Positions 49,447 through 57,598 are shown, counted from the stretch's first letter. The stretch: DNA of 64,000 nucleotides from Actinobacteria bacterium OV320 (GCA_001298545.1 LJCX01000031.1:310001-374000); one strand, 5' to 3'. Made by a program: numbers and translations. Notes: generated from the sequence alone by a model not told the origin.

Positions 49447-51126
49447 TTAGGGGGCAAGCCTAAAGTCGCTGTCATAGCGAGATCCATCCATCCGGATATC
49501 CAGAGCAGCCTGAAAAGTCGGATGAATCGTGTACCCCGTTGTCGCCTCCAAGTTACTAGCCCTTTCGGCGTACTCCGGGAACGTACGGACGTAGCGAACA
49601 GAGCCCTGCCTGCCAGTGAAGCATCCAATAAAACCGATGTTATAGAGCAAGGTCACGAGAGGCCCGTACCAGTCCGCCCAGCTGCCAGCTGAATTGTTCC
49701 ACATGGCCGACGTCATCCAGTCCAACCAGTCGGAGCCGCGGAAGTACGGGTCGGCGAGCAGTAGCGCTGCATCGTCTATACGCCGAGTGAACTCGTCTTG
49801 TGACATTGGGATTGTACTGCCACTAAATATGGCAAAGACTCTGTCAATGTCTGGGTATGACATCTTCCATTCGTCCCGAAGGGCCAACAGCCTCTTGTGT
49901 GAATAGGAGTCTTCTGCCGTTTTTATATCTTCCCACGAGACCCTGTCGCCTCCCGTCGCCGTAAATGTTTCATTGACGAAGGCAATAATGTCGCGGGGGC
50001 GCATGAGTGTTCTCTGAAGCATGTAATCAAAGGCGTCCCCGCGTGTGGCATTGGTGCGAGGAAACACATCAGTAATTGAATTTACCGGCATACCGCGCTT
50101 CGTTGATGCAACGCGCAGCCGATCATTGATCAGTTCACGCAATTCTCCGGGACTCCAGCGCATATGGAGGGCAAGGGATCGGAATTTCTCCTCTTGTCCG
50201 CCGCTTCGGTGGCCGAAGTCCAGATTTTCAAAGATGTTGGTCCTCAAGGCGACAATGATTTTGAGATTTCTGACACGCTGTAGATCAAGTACTGCCCTGA
50301 AAAGGCACCGAACCAGCGAGTTTGCGAGCTTTTCATCGACCCAGTCGCGATCCAAGTCGTCGATCACGACAAAAGTGAAGTTTTGACGACTCTCGAGGAT
50401 GTCTTCGTCCAAGACTTTCAACATCTTGTTCAGGCGAGCCATCTGCGTTTCGTTAACGATGCGCTGAAAACGCTCGGAAAGTTCCCGCCTCGTCTCGGTT
50501 GAAAAAGTGTCAGCAGAGCCTCCGCTTATCGTCGCTGACGCGCTAGCTGCGGGATTGCCAGTCAGGCCGAGAGTCCCTTTTGCTTCTGTGTTGATTTTCT
50601 CTTCAAACCTCTCCGTAATCTCTCGAACGCGCTCGTCCGCTTCAACCCAGAACCGATCCTGAAACTCTTCCAGATAGTCAAGTGCTGCACGCTTTCCCGG
50701 ATCGCGCTTTATTTTGTCACGGAGTGCAGCCAAAAAGTTCGTCTTGGCCGTGGGCGAGTCAACCTTGTACCGGTGGCGAATCAGTTCCACGAGAAGTACG
50801 TGCTTCCACAGCGCAATAAAAAGAGGGTCGAGGCTAACTTCGAGATCGTCTAGAAACTTCATCACGCCTAGGTTGGTGATGTAGTTGAGGGAGAGATCTT
50901 CCGGAGCAATCCTGACTACTCGCTCAGAGTTCTCTTCCTCGAGTCGCTGCAAGACGGCTGACTTGCCGCTCCCGGTTCGCGCAATCAAGAAGCACCGCGC
51001 GTCTTCTCGGTCTGCAATGGTGCTGTAGTCATCCGATTCGTAGAAGGCTTCCATGAGGAGCGGGTCAGCCTCAGCCTGCTCGCCGCCGATGCTGAGGTTG
51101 TTGCGCCGAGCCGCACCACTAGCCAT
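49447..51126 (-). CDS. P-loop ATPase (Sll1717-like), island cargo
   Basis: A 559-aa soluble ATPase. Walker A is ARTGSGKSAVLQRL (K55, S56) and Walker B is TFVVIDDLDRDW (D256, D257). A sensor-like IIVALRTNIFE follows, then an alpha-helical C-terminal half with an Arg-rich LMRPRDIIAFVNETF. This matches the class annotated as Sll1717-family P-loop ATPases, related to STAND/KAP-type NTPases. The coding sequence is clearly less GC-rich than all its neighbours and uses many A/T-ending codons, a sign of transfer. The ATG has GGGAGGGGA upstream. No partner gene shares its transcript. Role unknown; phage defence is a possibility from its setting. Confidence 0.75.
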   Translation of the reverse strand: MASGAARRNNLSIGGEQAEADPLLMEAFYESDDYSTIADREDARCFLIARTGSGKSAVLQRLEEENSERVVRIAPEDLSLNYITNLGVMKFLDDLEVSLDPLFIALWKHVLLVELIRHRYKVDSPTAKTNFLAALRDKIKRDPGKRAALDYLEEFQDRFWVEADERVREITERFEEKINTEAKGTLGLTGNPAASASATISGGSADTFSTETRRELSERFQRIVNETQMARLNKMLKVLDEDILESRQNFTFVVIDDLDRDWVDEKLANSLVRCLFRAVLDLQRVRNLKIIVALRTNIFENLDFGHRSGGQEEKFRSLALHMRWSPGELRELINDRLRVASTKRGMPVNSITDVFPRTNATRGDAFDYMLQRTLMRPRDIIAFVNETFTATGGDRVSWEDIKTAEDSYSHKRLLALRDEWKMSYPDIDRVFAIFSGSTIPMSQDEFTRRIDDAALLLADPYFRGSDWLDWMTSAMWNNSAGSWADWYGPLVTLLYNIGFIGCFTGRQGSVRYVRTFPEYAERASNLEATTGYTIHPTFQAALDIRMDGSRYDSDFRLAP

Positions 51127-51414
51127 GGGGTCCCCTCCCGCGTGTGACGTAGGTCGCAGTCTAGGAGAACTTACCTGCCTGTACAGGGCGTTCGGCGACG
51201 AAACGTTCGGATAGGGAGCCTTGGCGTTGTAGCTGTAGATGTGCCGACCGACCTCCCGGGCTGGGGCTGCTGCCGCCACCCCCCGTGTTTGGCCACTCAA
51301 TCGGAATGCGGACACTCGGTGGGCATCTCGTCAATGTGACGCGAAAGGAGCTGAACTTGAACCTCCCCCGGATCGGTCTGAGATCCTGGAGTCCGATCGA
51401 GAGGGGCCGCAGGT

Positions 51415-51948
51415 ATGGAGTGGAAGACCCACGGTGAGCGACAGATCTACACCAACCCTTGGGTGAATCTGTGTCTGGTCGACGTCCAACAGCCGGATGG
51501 GCGCAGGTGGGAGTACCACGTCGTTCGCCTCCGGCACCTGGCCGTGGCCGCTGTGGTCAACGACCGCCAGGAGGTGCTGATGATGTGGCGGCACCGCTTC
51601 ATCACGGACTCCTGGGCCTGGGAGTTGCCCATGGGCCTGGTCGAAGAAGGCGAGACCCCGGAAGAGGCAGCAGCGCGTGAGGTCTTGGAGGAGACCGGCT
51701 GGAGGCCTGGACCCATCAAACCCCTGATCTACGCCGAGCCGGCCAACGGGATCACGGACTCGCAGCACCACGTCTTCCGTGCGGACGGTGCGACTTACGA
51801 GGGTCCGCCCACGGAGAAGAACGAGTCCGACCGCATCGAATGGATCCCGCTCAGCGAGATACGCGGGATGATCGACCGCCGCGAGATCGTCAGCAGCGGA
51901 TCCCTCGTCGGTCTCCTGTACGTGCTCATGGATGAAGCGATCCGCTGA
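51415..51948 (+). CDS. Nudix hydrolase
   Basis: A 177-aa hydrolase with a complete Nudix box, GLVEEGETPEEAAAREVLEE-TGW (G-x5-E-x7-REU-x-EE-x-GU). Before it is a YHVVRLRHLAVAAVVNDRQE strand as in ADP-ribose or NDP-sugar pyrophosphatases. It cleaves a nucleoside diphosphate linked to another group, substrate not predictable. Its last 23 bp overlap the convergent regulator gene. The ATG is preceded by GGGGCCGCAGGT, a weak site. Confidence 0.92.
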   Translation: MEWKTHGERQIYTNPWVNLCLVDVQQPDGRRWEYHVVRLRHLAVAAVVNDRQEVLMMWRHRFITDSWAWELPMGLVEEGETPEEAAAREVLEETGWRPGPIKPLIYAEPANGITDSQHHVFRADGATYEGPPTEKNESDRIEWIPLSEIRGMIDRREIVSSGSLVGLLYVLMDEAIR

Positions 51949-53266
51949 CCGGTGGCAGGAGCTCCCGTAGCCGCGCCTCGAAGGCCAGGGCTACGGGCTC
52001 CTGCCTGTGTGGGGCCAACTGGTCGTAGAACTCCCTGAGGTGGCCCGACACTCGCTCTGAGGCGACCGCCGATGCGGGCTCCAGCGCTTGCGTGGCGGTG
52101 TGGCAGGCCTGGTCGAGCTTGCCTTGGTCCAGCTGCGTGCGGGCCAGCCAGAACGCGTGGAACGCCCGGCCTCGCTGGTTGGTGTGGGCTTCCCTGCGCA
52201 AGGCATCCGCGATCAACGGTTCAGCGGTCGCTGCCTCGCCCAGTCGGCCATGGGCAATGCCGGTGTCCACGATCAGCTTCGGCTCGTCGAAGTAGGCCAC
52301 CCACGACGGGTCCGGGTCGCTCGCCTGGATCTGCTCGAACTGGCGGTGCGCTTCCGTGATCGCCCGGTGCGTGGACGTCTGGCTGCCGAGCGTGGCATGG
52401 GCGAAGGCTTCGCGCATGGACAGCATCGAGAGAACGCGCGGGGTGGTGTCGGTGGCTGAGCGGGCCTGGTCCTGGGCGGCGGTCACGAGTGCCAGGGAGT
52501 CCGCGGGCTTGTCCTGGTAGGTCGCCTGCAAGCTCATGCAGGCAAGCACGTTGGCCATGAACTGGCGGTCGTCGATGGCCTTGGCGAGTTGCAGGGCCTC
52601 TGTGAAGTAGGCGCGGGCCTGGTTGTACTGGCGGGCGTCGAAGTAGGTCCAGCCGGTGAGGCGTGCGAGCTCGGCCGCGATTCCGTACAGGCCGTTCTGG
52701 ATGGCCGGGGGTCGGCTTTCCTTCAAGAGTCCGACCACGTACCGGAGCTGTCCGACGACGGCCGGCCTGAGAGCCTCCCCTCCGTGTTGGTCGTCTCGTC
52801 GCCAGTAGTCCTCGATGGATGACCGGAAGGCTGCAAGCGTGGCTGCGCTGAGGTTGGTTCGCGTGGTCAACGCAAGGATGCTGTCCACGTCGGGCCCCGG
52901 CAGAGACGCGGGGGCCTGCTGTTCCGGCTCCGCCACCTGGGGTGCCTCGCGCTCGGTGACGACGAGACCCTGAGGCGTCTCCCACGTGCGCCGGGCAAGC
53001 CCGAGCATGTGTCCCGGGATACGCAGGCCATCGGCGATGCGCTCGACGACGTCCATGTGCAGCAACTGGCGGCGGCCCGCGATTACTTCGCCGACACGGC
53101 TCGGCGTCAGCTCGCATCGCCTCGCGATCATCGACGGGTAGATGCCCGCCCTGTTCTTCACCAGCCGGAAGACTCTGCCGAAGTCCCGTACCCGGCACGC
53201 ATTGATCATCTCGGGATCGGTGAGCAGCCGGGCAGGGAGCTCCTGCGGCCGGTCGGCGTCGGGCAT
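51926..53266 (-). CDS. Xre-type regulator with TPR domain
   Basis: A 446-aa protein. The N-terminal helix-turn-helix is DFGRVFRLVKNRAGIYPSMI with TPSRVGEVIAGRRQL. After a Pro-rich linker (~115-140) is a ~300-residue array of TPR-like helices, such as LTGWTYFDARQYNQARAYFT, ALQLAKAIDDRQFMANVLAC and the Arg-Gly-Arg-Ala-containing block near residue 375. HTH-TPR proteins usually sense a peptide or small molecule. The start has GGGAG eight bases upstream. A perfect palindrome lies 61 bp before its start, between it and the divergent gene cassette, so it probably represses both. Confidence 0.88.
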   Translation of the reverse strand: MPDADRPQELPARLLTDPEMINACRVRDFGRVFRLVKNRAGIYPSMIARRCELTPSRVGEVIAGRRQLLHMDVVERIADGLRIPGHMLGLARRTWETPQGLVVTEREAPQVAEPEQQAPASLPGPDVDSILALTTRTNLSAATLAAFRSSIEDYWRRDDQHGGEALRPAVVGQLRYVVGLLKESRPPAIQNGLYGIAAELARLTGWTYFDARQYNQARAYFTEALQLAKAIDDRQFMANVLACMSLQATYQDKPADSLALVTAAQDQARSATDTTPRVLSMLSMREAFAHATLGSQTSTHRAITEAHRQFEQIQASDPDPSWVAYFDEPKLIVDTGIAHGRLGEAATAEPLIADALRREAHTNQRGRAFHAFWLARTQLDQGKLDQACHTATQALEPASAVASERVSGHLREFYDQLAPHRQEPVALAFEARLRELLPPVSGSLHP

Positions 53267-53327
53267 TGGGCAAGCTCCCACACTGCGAGGGCTACGCAAC
53301 GTCGCGGATTCTCTACTTGCGGCGATG

Positions 53328-53344
53328 TTACCCAAGTTGGGTAA
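53328..53344. promoter_or_regulatory. Perfect operator palindrome of the island cassette
   Basis: TTACCCAAGTTGGGTAA is an 8-1-8 perfect inverted repeat in the 126-bp gap between the divergent Xre-TPR gene (start 53266) and the 53393 gene. It is AT-richer than its surroundings. Confidence 0.7.
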
Positions 53345-53392
53345 TCAGCCTGACCTTTTGGCGGGGGTACCGGGCTCGCGATGCTCGTGTGC

Positions 53393-53623
53393 ATGGCGAG
53401 CAATCAGCAGACCAGACCAGCCATCGGTGAACTGGCGAAAGACAGTGTCACCGGGCAAATCGGCGTCGTCATGGGTGAGATCGGTGGCCGAGTGCAGATG
53501 CGGCCGATCCGTGGCGGCAAGGAGTGGGATGCCCTGCCCAGCAACGTGGTGGCACCCAGTGCGCGGGAAGAGCTGAGCGCACGTCTGGCCGAGCGGAACG
53601 GCAACAGTCAGGTCCCGCTGTGA
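53393..53623 (+). CDS. Small soluble protein, 76 aa, first gene of the cassette
   Basis: MASNQQTRPAIGELAKDSVT opens a small all-beta protein (GQIGVVMGEIGGRVQMRPIR, GKEWDALPSNVVAP), possibly an SH3-like barrel. An ATG four codons earlier (53381) is in frame; neither start has a clear ribosome site, so the transcript may be leaderless. It is the first gene after the palindrome and is coupled to a 19-aa micro-ORF. Its family is unknown to me beyond a recurrence beside Xre-TPR regulators in Streptomyces. Confidence 0.7.
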   Translation: MASNQQTRPAIGELAKDSVTGQIGVVMGEIGGRVQMRPIRGGKEWDALPSNVVAPSAREELSARLAERNGNSQVPL

Positions 53624-53679
53624 AGCGCGTCATCGGCCTATGTGTCGGGGCCTTGTTCTTCCTCGGCACCAGCCAGTAG
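53620..53679 (+). CDS. 19-aa micro-ORF, translationally coupled
   Basis: GTG overlapping the stop of the previous gene (GTGA) starts MKRVIGLCVGALFFLGTSQ and a TAG stop: two basic residues, a hydrophobic run with one Cys, and a polar end. It has the look of a tiny membrane peptide or signal peptide. The coupling is the main support. Confidence 0.35.
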   Translation: MKRVIGLCVGALFFLGTSQ

Positions 53680-53828
53680 ACCGGCCGCCCCGAACGGGTG
53701 CCGATTCCCCGGCTCCCCGACCCGTTCGGGGCCGGCCTCCAAGCCCGCTTCCCGATCGTCCGCTCGCCCAGCTCGGCGATCAGGGCGGAGGGAAGCGCCA
53801 CGCACCACCTCACCTCAGGAGATGGCAC

Positions 53829-54272
53829 ATGACGGCAACGGCGAGCGATCAGAAGACCGGTCGCGCGGTGGCTGGTGAAGAGCTGTTCCAGAGCCTCGCC
53901 CGCTTCGTGGTGGTCCACGACGGGCAGTCCTCCGAGCGGGCTGAGCGGATCGCGGACCAGGCGGTCGCGTTCCTCGTCGCGGCGGCCACGGCCACCGTGC
54001 CCATGGTTCCGTCGGACGACGTGGACCTCGGCCTGCACGCGCTCATCCTGCACACGAAGGAGTACGCGGAGCTGTGCGCACAGCACGCGGGCCGCTTCCT
54101 GCACCACAACCCGAAGCCGGGCGGAGGAGCGCGCGACCCGGAGAAGGTCGCCGCTTCGGCGCGCGCCATGAAGGCGGCCGGGTTCGTGGTCTTCGATGAC
54201 CTGTGGACCGTGGACGGCACGAACCTCGCGCAGTGCGACGCGGACTGCGGCCGACCGTACGGTCAGGCGTAA
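53829..54272 (+). CDS. GRDP-like protein of the cassette
   Basis: A 147-aa protein resembling bacterial glycine-rich-domain (GRDP)-like proteins: VDLGLHALILHTKEYAELCA followed by GRFLHHNP. The His and Cys of this conserved block (H-x-x-x-L-H-T-x-x-Y, C, HH) could bind metal. A C-terminal CDADCG adds two more Cys. Here Leu replaces the Trp that I recall before the first His of the family. AGGAG precedes the ATG at eight bases. It sits between the micro-ORF and the kinase-like gene on the same strand. Confidence 0.7.
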   Translation: MTATASDQKTGRAVAGEELFQSLARFVVVHDGQSSERAERIADQAVAFLVAAATATVPMVPSDDVDLGLHALILHTKEYAELCAQHAGRFLHHNPKPGGGARDPEKVAASARAMKAAGFVVFDDLWTVDGTNLAQCDADCGRPYGQA

Positions 54273-54342
54273 CCCTCGACAACAGCGACGCGGCCGGCCT
54301 CGAGTCGAGGTCGGCCGCGCTCGCCCGGAAGGAGAACGGACC

Positions 54343-55179
54343 TTGTCCGGCCCAACCCCTGAACTGCCGATCGCGGTGCTCGACGCGCTTATGCCCACGA
54401 CTCAGCGCCTGGTCATCAACCGCCGGGGCTCCACGGTCTGGGAGGTGCAAAGCCACCGGGGCCATTTCGCCGTGAAGCTGGGCTATCCGATCGAGGCAAC
54501 AGCCGAGTGGCCTGCCCAGCCCTGGACCGCGCTTGCGCCCGCACGCGAGGGGGCCGTCCTGCATCGCCTCGGCCTCGACGAGATCGCGTACGGCGAATGG
54601 GAACTCGGCACGTGGAACTTTCAGCCGTGGCACGACGGGCCAGATCTCCACAAGCTATGGGAGCCGTGCCGCAAGCAGGGCTCGTCCATCAAAGCGAGCA
54701 CCAGCGTGGCGCTGGGATGCGTCGAAGCCCTGACCGATCTCCACGTCAGGGGCTGGGCTCACGGTGACGTGCAACCCGCCCACTTCATCATCGGGCCGGA
54801 CCGAACGCACCTCATCGACCTCGCCCTCGCCCGGGGCGGACAGGTACCCCAGGGGTACGACTTCCCGTTCCGCGGCTGCCTCGTCCACTACGAGGCACCG
54901 GAGATCGCCCGCAGCGTGCTCGACACCGGGGAAGCAGAGCCGACGCAGGAAGCCGACATCTACGCACTCGGGGCCTCGCTGCTTATCTCCGCCACGGGCT
55001 GGCGGGCCGTCGAGTACCGGGACGACGCTCCGCGCCCCGTGCAGCGGGAGGCAGTGGCCAACGGTCGGCGTCGGCCCGTGAAGGTGCCCGGTGAGCTGGG
55101 CGAACTGGTCGAAGCGATGCTCAGCCACGCGCCGGGGGACCGGCCCACCATCTATGAGGTGGGCAAAGCCCTGATCTGA
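54343..55179 (+). CDS. Protein-kinase-like protein of the cassette
   Basis: A 278-aa single-domain kinase homologue. The ATP-anchoring Lys is in HFAVKLGYPIE. The catalytic loop is GWAHGDVQPAHFII, with catalytic Asp but His where eukaryotic-type kinases have Asn. The metal-binding Asp is in HLIDLALARG (DFG position), and HYEAPEIARS is the APE motif. ADIYALGASLLISATGWRAV and GDRPTIYEVGKAL fit subdomains IX-XI. It has no membrane segment or sensor domain. The start is a TTG with AAGGAG eight bases upstream. The likely substrate is another cassette protein, but this is inference. Confidence 0.8.
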   Translation: MSGPTPELPIAVLDALMPTTQRLVINRRGSTVWEVQSHRGHFAVKLGYPIEATAEWPAQPWTALAPAREGAVLHRLGLDEIAYGEWELGTWNFQPWHDGPDLHKLWEPCRKQGSSIKASTSVALGCVEALTDLHVRGWAHGDVQPAHFIIGPDRTHLIDLALARGGQVPQGYDFPFRGCLVHYEAPEIARSVLDTGEAEPTQEADIYALGASLLISATGWRAVEYRDDAPRPVQREAVANGRRRPVKVPGELGELVEAMLSHAPGDRPTIYEVGKALI

Positions 55180-55242
55180 TCCCGAGTCCCCGACCGAACG
55201 AGCCGTCTCGCGCCACCCGCGCGCGGACGCCAACAACAAAAA

Positions 55243-55288
55243 GACCGGACCACCTCTCAGCCTCGACAGCATTCCGGGTGGTCCGGTC
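55243..55288 (+). terminator. Terminator after the kinase-like gene
   Basis: GACCGGACCACC (55243-55254) pairs perfectly with GGTGGTCCGGTC (55277-55288). It follows the kinase-like stop by 64 bp and separates the cassette from the integrase remnant. Confidence 0.65.
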
Positions 55289-55301
55289 GCGGAAGCCCTG
55301 A

Positions 55302-55592
55302 GCAGGCGCTACTCGCAACGGCCGCTCCATCGAGCCGCGCAACCTCAGCCGCTCATTCACCCGCGTCGCCCAGTCCGTCGGCCACCGTGTGATCCGGCTG
55401 CACAACGCCCGCCACGGCACCGCCACCCTCCTCACGGCGGCTGAGGTTGCGCCACAGGTCATCATGGAGATCCTCGGGCACAGCCAGATCAGCATCACGA
55501 TGGACGTGTACACGCACGTCATGCACGACACTCAGCGGGAGGCGATCAGCCACATGGATCGGCTGCTCAAGCGCCGTCTGCCAGCGGCCTGA
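55302..55592 (+). pseudogene. Tyrosine integrase C-terminal remnant
   Basis: In frame after a TGA, this stretch reads TRNGRSIEPRNLSRSF, then RLHNARHGTATLL (the H-x-x-R-H block), LGHSQISITMDVYTHV with the nucleophilic Tyr, and ends LLKRRLPAA. This is the C-terminal ~96 residues of a tyrosine recombinase of the type that integrates into tRNA genes. The N-terminal two thirds are missing, so it cannot act. It lies 74 bp from the tRNA-Arg gene. Confidence 0.88.
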
Positions 55593-55620
55593 GGGGCGAC
55601 TGCCGTCAACCACTGCCGTC

Positions 55621-55662
55621 AAAGGCTCAGCACCTCCGAAATTTCGGAGGTGCTGAGCCTTT
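55621..55662. terminator. 42-bp perfect palindrome beside tRNA-Arg
   Basis: A 21-bp perfect inverted repeat without spacer (arm ends AAAGGCTCAG and CTGAGCCTTT, centre CCGAAATTTCGG). It lies four bases from the 3' end of the tRNA and after the integrase remnant, and can end both transcripts. The trailing T run on the plus strand and A run on the other fit an intrinsic terminator. Confidence 0.8.
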
Positions 55663-55666
55663 GAAT

Positions 55667-55718
55667 TGGTGCCCCCGGCAGGATTCGAACCTGCGACACC
55701 CGCTTTAGGAGAGCGGTG
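55667..55718 (-). repeat. att site C: 3' part of the intact tRNA-Arg
   Basis: The right-hand copy of the 52-bp direct repeat shared with 49081-49132. It is the tRNA-side attachment site of the island. Confidence 0.9.
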
Positions 55719-55742
55719 CTCTATCCCCTGAGCTACGAAGGC
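55670..55742 (-). tRNA. tRNA-Arg (anticodon CCU)
   Basis: Full cloverleaf read on the minus strand. The acceptor stem is GCCTTCG with CGGGGGC (all seven pairs, two G-U). The D arm is AGCTCAGGGGATAGAGC. The anticodon stem is CCGCT / AGCGG with loop CTCCTAA, so the anticodon is CCT. The T arm is GCAGG-TTCGAAT-CCTGC. The discriminator is A, and CCA is encoded (55667-55669). It reads AGG codons, which are rare in Streptomyces; such tRNAs are frequent integration targets. Confidence 0.97.
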
Positions 55743-55805
55743 GGGATGGTGGCCCTGTGGGTCACAGGCGTCAGCGTACCGGATTCGGGTTGGCGGGTGT
55801 GGGGG

Positions 55806-57425
55806 TCAGGTCAGGGGGACCTGGGTGAAGCGGGCGGCTGTGTGGAGGTCTGTCTCGATGTGGGAGGCGGTGGCGAGCAGGGCCGGGAGGATGTCGTGGA
55901 CGCACTCCTCGGCCGTGCGGCGGGCGACGTGGGTCGCCGCGTTCAGGGCGGCGATCACCTGGCCGTTCCGGTCGTGGATCGGGACCGCGATCGCGCGTAC
56001 GCCCTGTTCCGGTTCCTCGTCGGCCAGGGCGTAGGAGCCGGCGGCCGCCGCCGCTGTGGGGCCGGTGAGCAGGAGGCGGCCCAGTGCTGTGGAGGAGGCC
56101 GGGAGACGTGTGCCCACGGCGATGTCCACGCTCATGACATGGGTCGCGGCCGCCCGGGCCGTGTACTGGATCTCGTCGCGCCGTTCGGTCAGGACCGCCA
56201 GGGAGGTCGTCTCCTGGATGGTGTCCGTCAGCCTCGTCAGGTGGGGAGTCGCGATCCGGGGCAGGGACGTGCGGGAGAGGGGCGGGAAGCCGAGGGAGAG
56301 GACCTGCGGGCTGAGCGCGAACGCGCGGTGGGGGGTGGGGGTCACCAGGCCCAGGTGTTCGTAGGTGATCAAGGCGCGACGCGCCGTCGCCCTCGCCAGG
56401 CCGGTCGCCTTCGCGACCTCCGTGAGGGTCAGCTCCGCCCGGCCCTCGTCGAACGCCGCCAGGACCGTCAGGCCCCGGGCGAGGGACTCGATGAACTCGC
56501 GGCCCAGTTCCTGCTTGGACGCGCCCGTCCAGGTCGCCAGTCCCGCGGGGGGCGGGCCCGGCTCGGGCTGTGGTGCCCGGCGCAGGTCCTCCTCCATCGC
56601 CGCCACGGCCAGACGGAGGCGGGGGAGGAGCGTCTCGCGCAGGTCCGCCGACGTGTGCCGGCTCGTATGGCTGACGACGTTCGCCACGCACGCGATCCGG
56701 GCGGTGCGCGGATCCCGTACGGGGACGGAGACGGCCACCAAACCCGGTTCGATCAACTGGTCGTCCAGGGCACAGTTCTCCGCAGCCGCGCGCGCGGTCC
56801 TTCGAACGAAGTCCTCGTCGCTCCACGCGTTCTGCGGGGGCGGCGGCACGGTCGGGAAGTCGCGGTTCTGCGGGTCCCTCGTCCTGCGGGCGCGCCAGGC
56901 CTGCCACTCCTCGTCCGTCCACTCCGTCGCGAACAGCTGGCCCGGCGCGGTGCGTTCGGCGGGGAGCAGGTCGCCGATGCGGAAGCTGAGGGACATCGCG
57001 CGGCGGCGGGTCGCCTGGTGGATGAAGCGGATGCCGTCGCGGTCGGCGACCGCCAGGGACACGGACTCGTCCAGTTCGTCGGCGAGGCGGTCCGCGTGGG
57101 TGGACAGCAGCGCGGGCAGGCGCAGCGCGGCCAGGTAGGCGTTGCCGAGCTCCATGACGTGGGGGGTCAGGATCGCGTCCCGGCCGTCGAGACGGACGTA
57201 GTCCATGCGGGTGAGGGTCGCGGTGATGCGGTCGACCGTGGAACGGGCGAGGCCGGTGGTCCGCTCCAGGGCGCTCAGGCTCATCGAGCCGCCCGCCTCG
57301 GTCAGCTGCCGCAACACGGCGACCCCGCGGATCAGTGGCGAGACCGCCTCCGCCGGCGCCTGCCCTGCCTCCGTGGGCGGGACCGGAGCCGGGACCGGGG
57401 CGGATGCGGTCGTCTTCGCGGACAT
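55806..57425 (-). CDS. Double IclR-family regulator (two fused units)
   Basis: A 539-aa protein consisting of two complete IclR units. Unit 1 has an HTH with SPLIRGVAVLRQLTEAGGSM and ARSTVDRITATLTRMDYVRL, then an effector domain to ~residue 285. Unit 2 has FIESLARGLTVLAAFDEGRA with ATGLARATARRALITYEHLG, and an effector domain with RDEIQYTARAAATHVMSVDI. Ordinary IclR proteins are ~260 aa and form tetramers, so this fusion would be a built-in dimer. Such regulators often control aromatic acid degradation, but no such genes are adjacent. Confidence 0.92.
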   Translation of the reverse strand: MSAKTTASAPVPAPVPPTEAGQAPAEAVSPLIRGVAVLRQLTEAGGSMSLSALERTTGLARSTVDRITATLTRMDYVRLDGRDAILTPHVMELGNAYLAALRLPALLSTHADRLADELDESVSLAVADRDGIRFIHQATRRRAMSLSFRIGDLLPAERTAPGQLFATEWTDEEWQAWRARRTRDPQNRDFPTVPPPPQNAWSDEDFVRRTARAAAENCALDDQLIEPGLVAVSVPVRDPRTARIACVANVVSHTSRHTSADLRETLLPRLRLAVAAMEEDLRRAPQPEPGPPPAGLATWTGASKQELGREFIESLARGLTVLAAFDEGRAELTLTEVAKATGLARATARRALITYEHLGLVTPTPHRAFALSPQVLSLGFPPLSRTSLPRIATPHLTRLTDTIQETTSLAVLTERRDEIQYTARAAATHVMSVDIAVGTRLPASSTALGRLLLTGPTAAAAAGSYALADEEPEQGVRAIAVPIHDRNGQVIAALNAATHVARRTAEECVHDILPALLATASHIETDLHTAARFTQVPLT

Positions 57426-57556
57426 GGCTGCTCGGCTCTCCGATACGGCGGCGGAACTGACTGACGGTGGGCGGGTGTGGGGGTGTGGGGGTGTGCGGCG
57501 CGAAGTTCGTGGTGTGTGGTGTGAGGTGTGTGGTGTGAGGTCGCGGACTGGCCGTC

Positions 57557-57598
57557 GGTGCTTGGTGCTTGGTGCTTGGTGCTTGGTGCTTGGTGCTC
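57557..57598. repeat. Heptanucleotide tandem repeat
   Basis: GGTGCTT repeated five times perfectly (57557-57591), followed by one GGTGCTC. The period is not a multiple of three and no gene spans it. Confidence 0.85.

Noticed and set aside
49337..49450. 37-codon plus-strand frame starting MKLWISRLNWERS
   Set aside because: No ribosome site and no recognisable family; it overlaps the stop of the ATPase gene.
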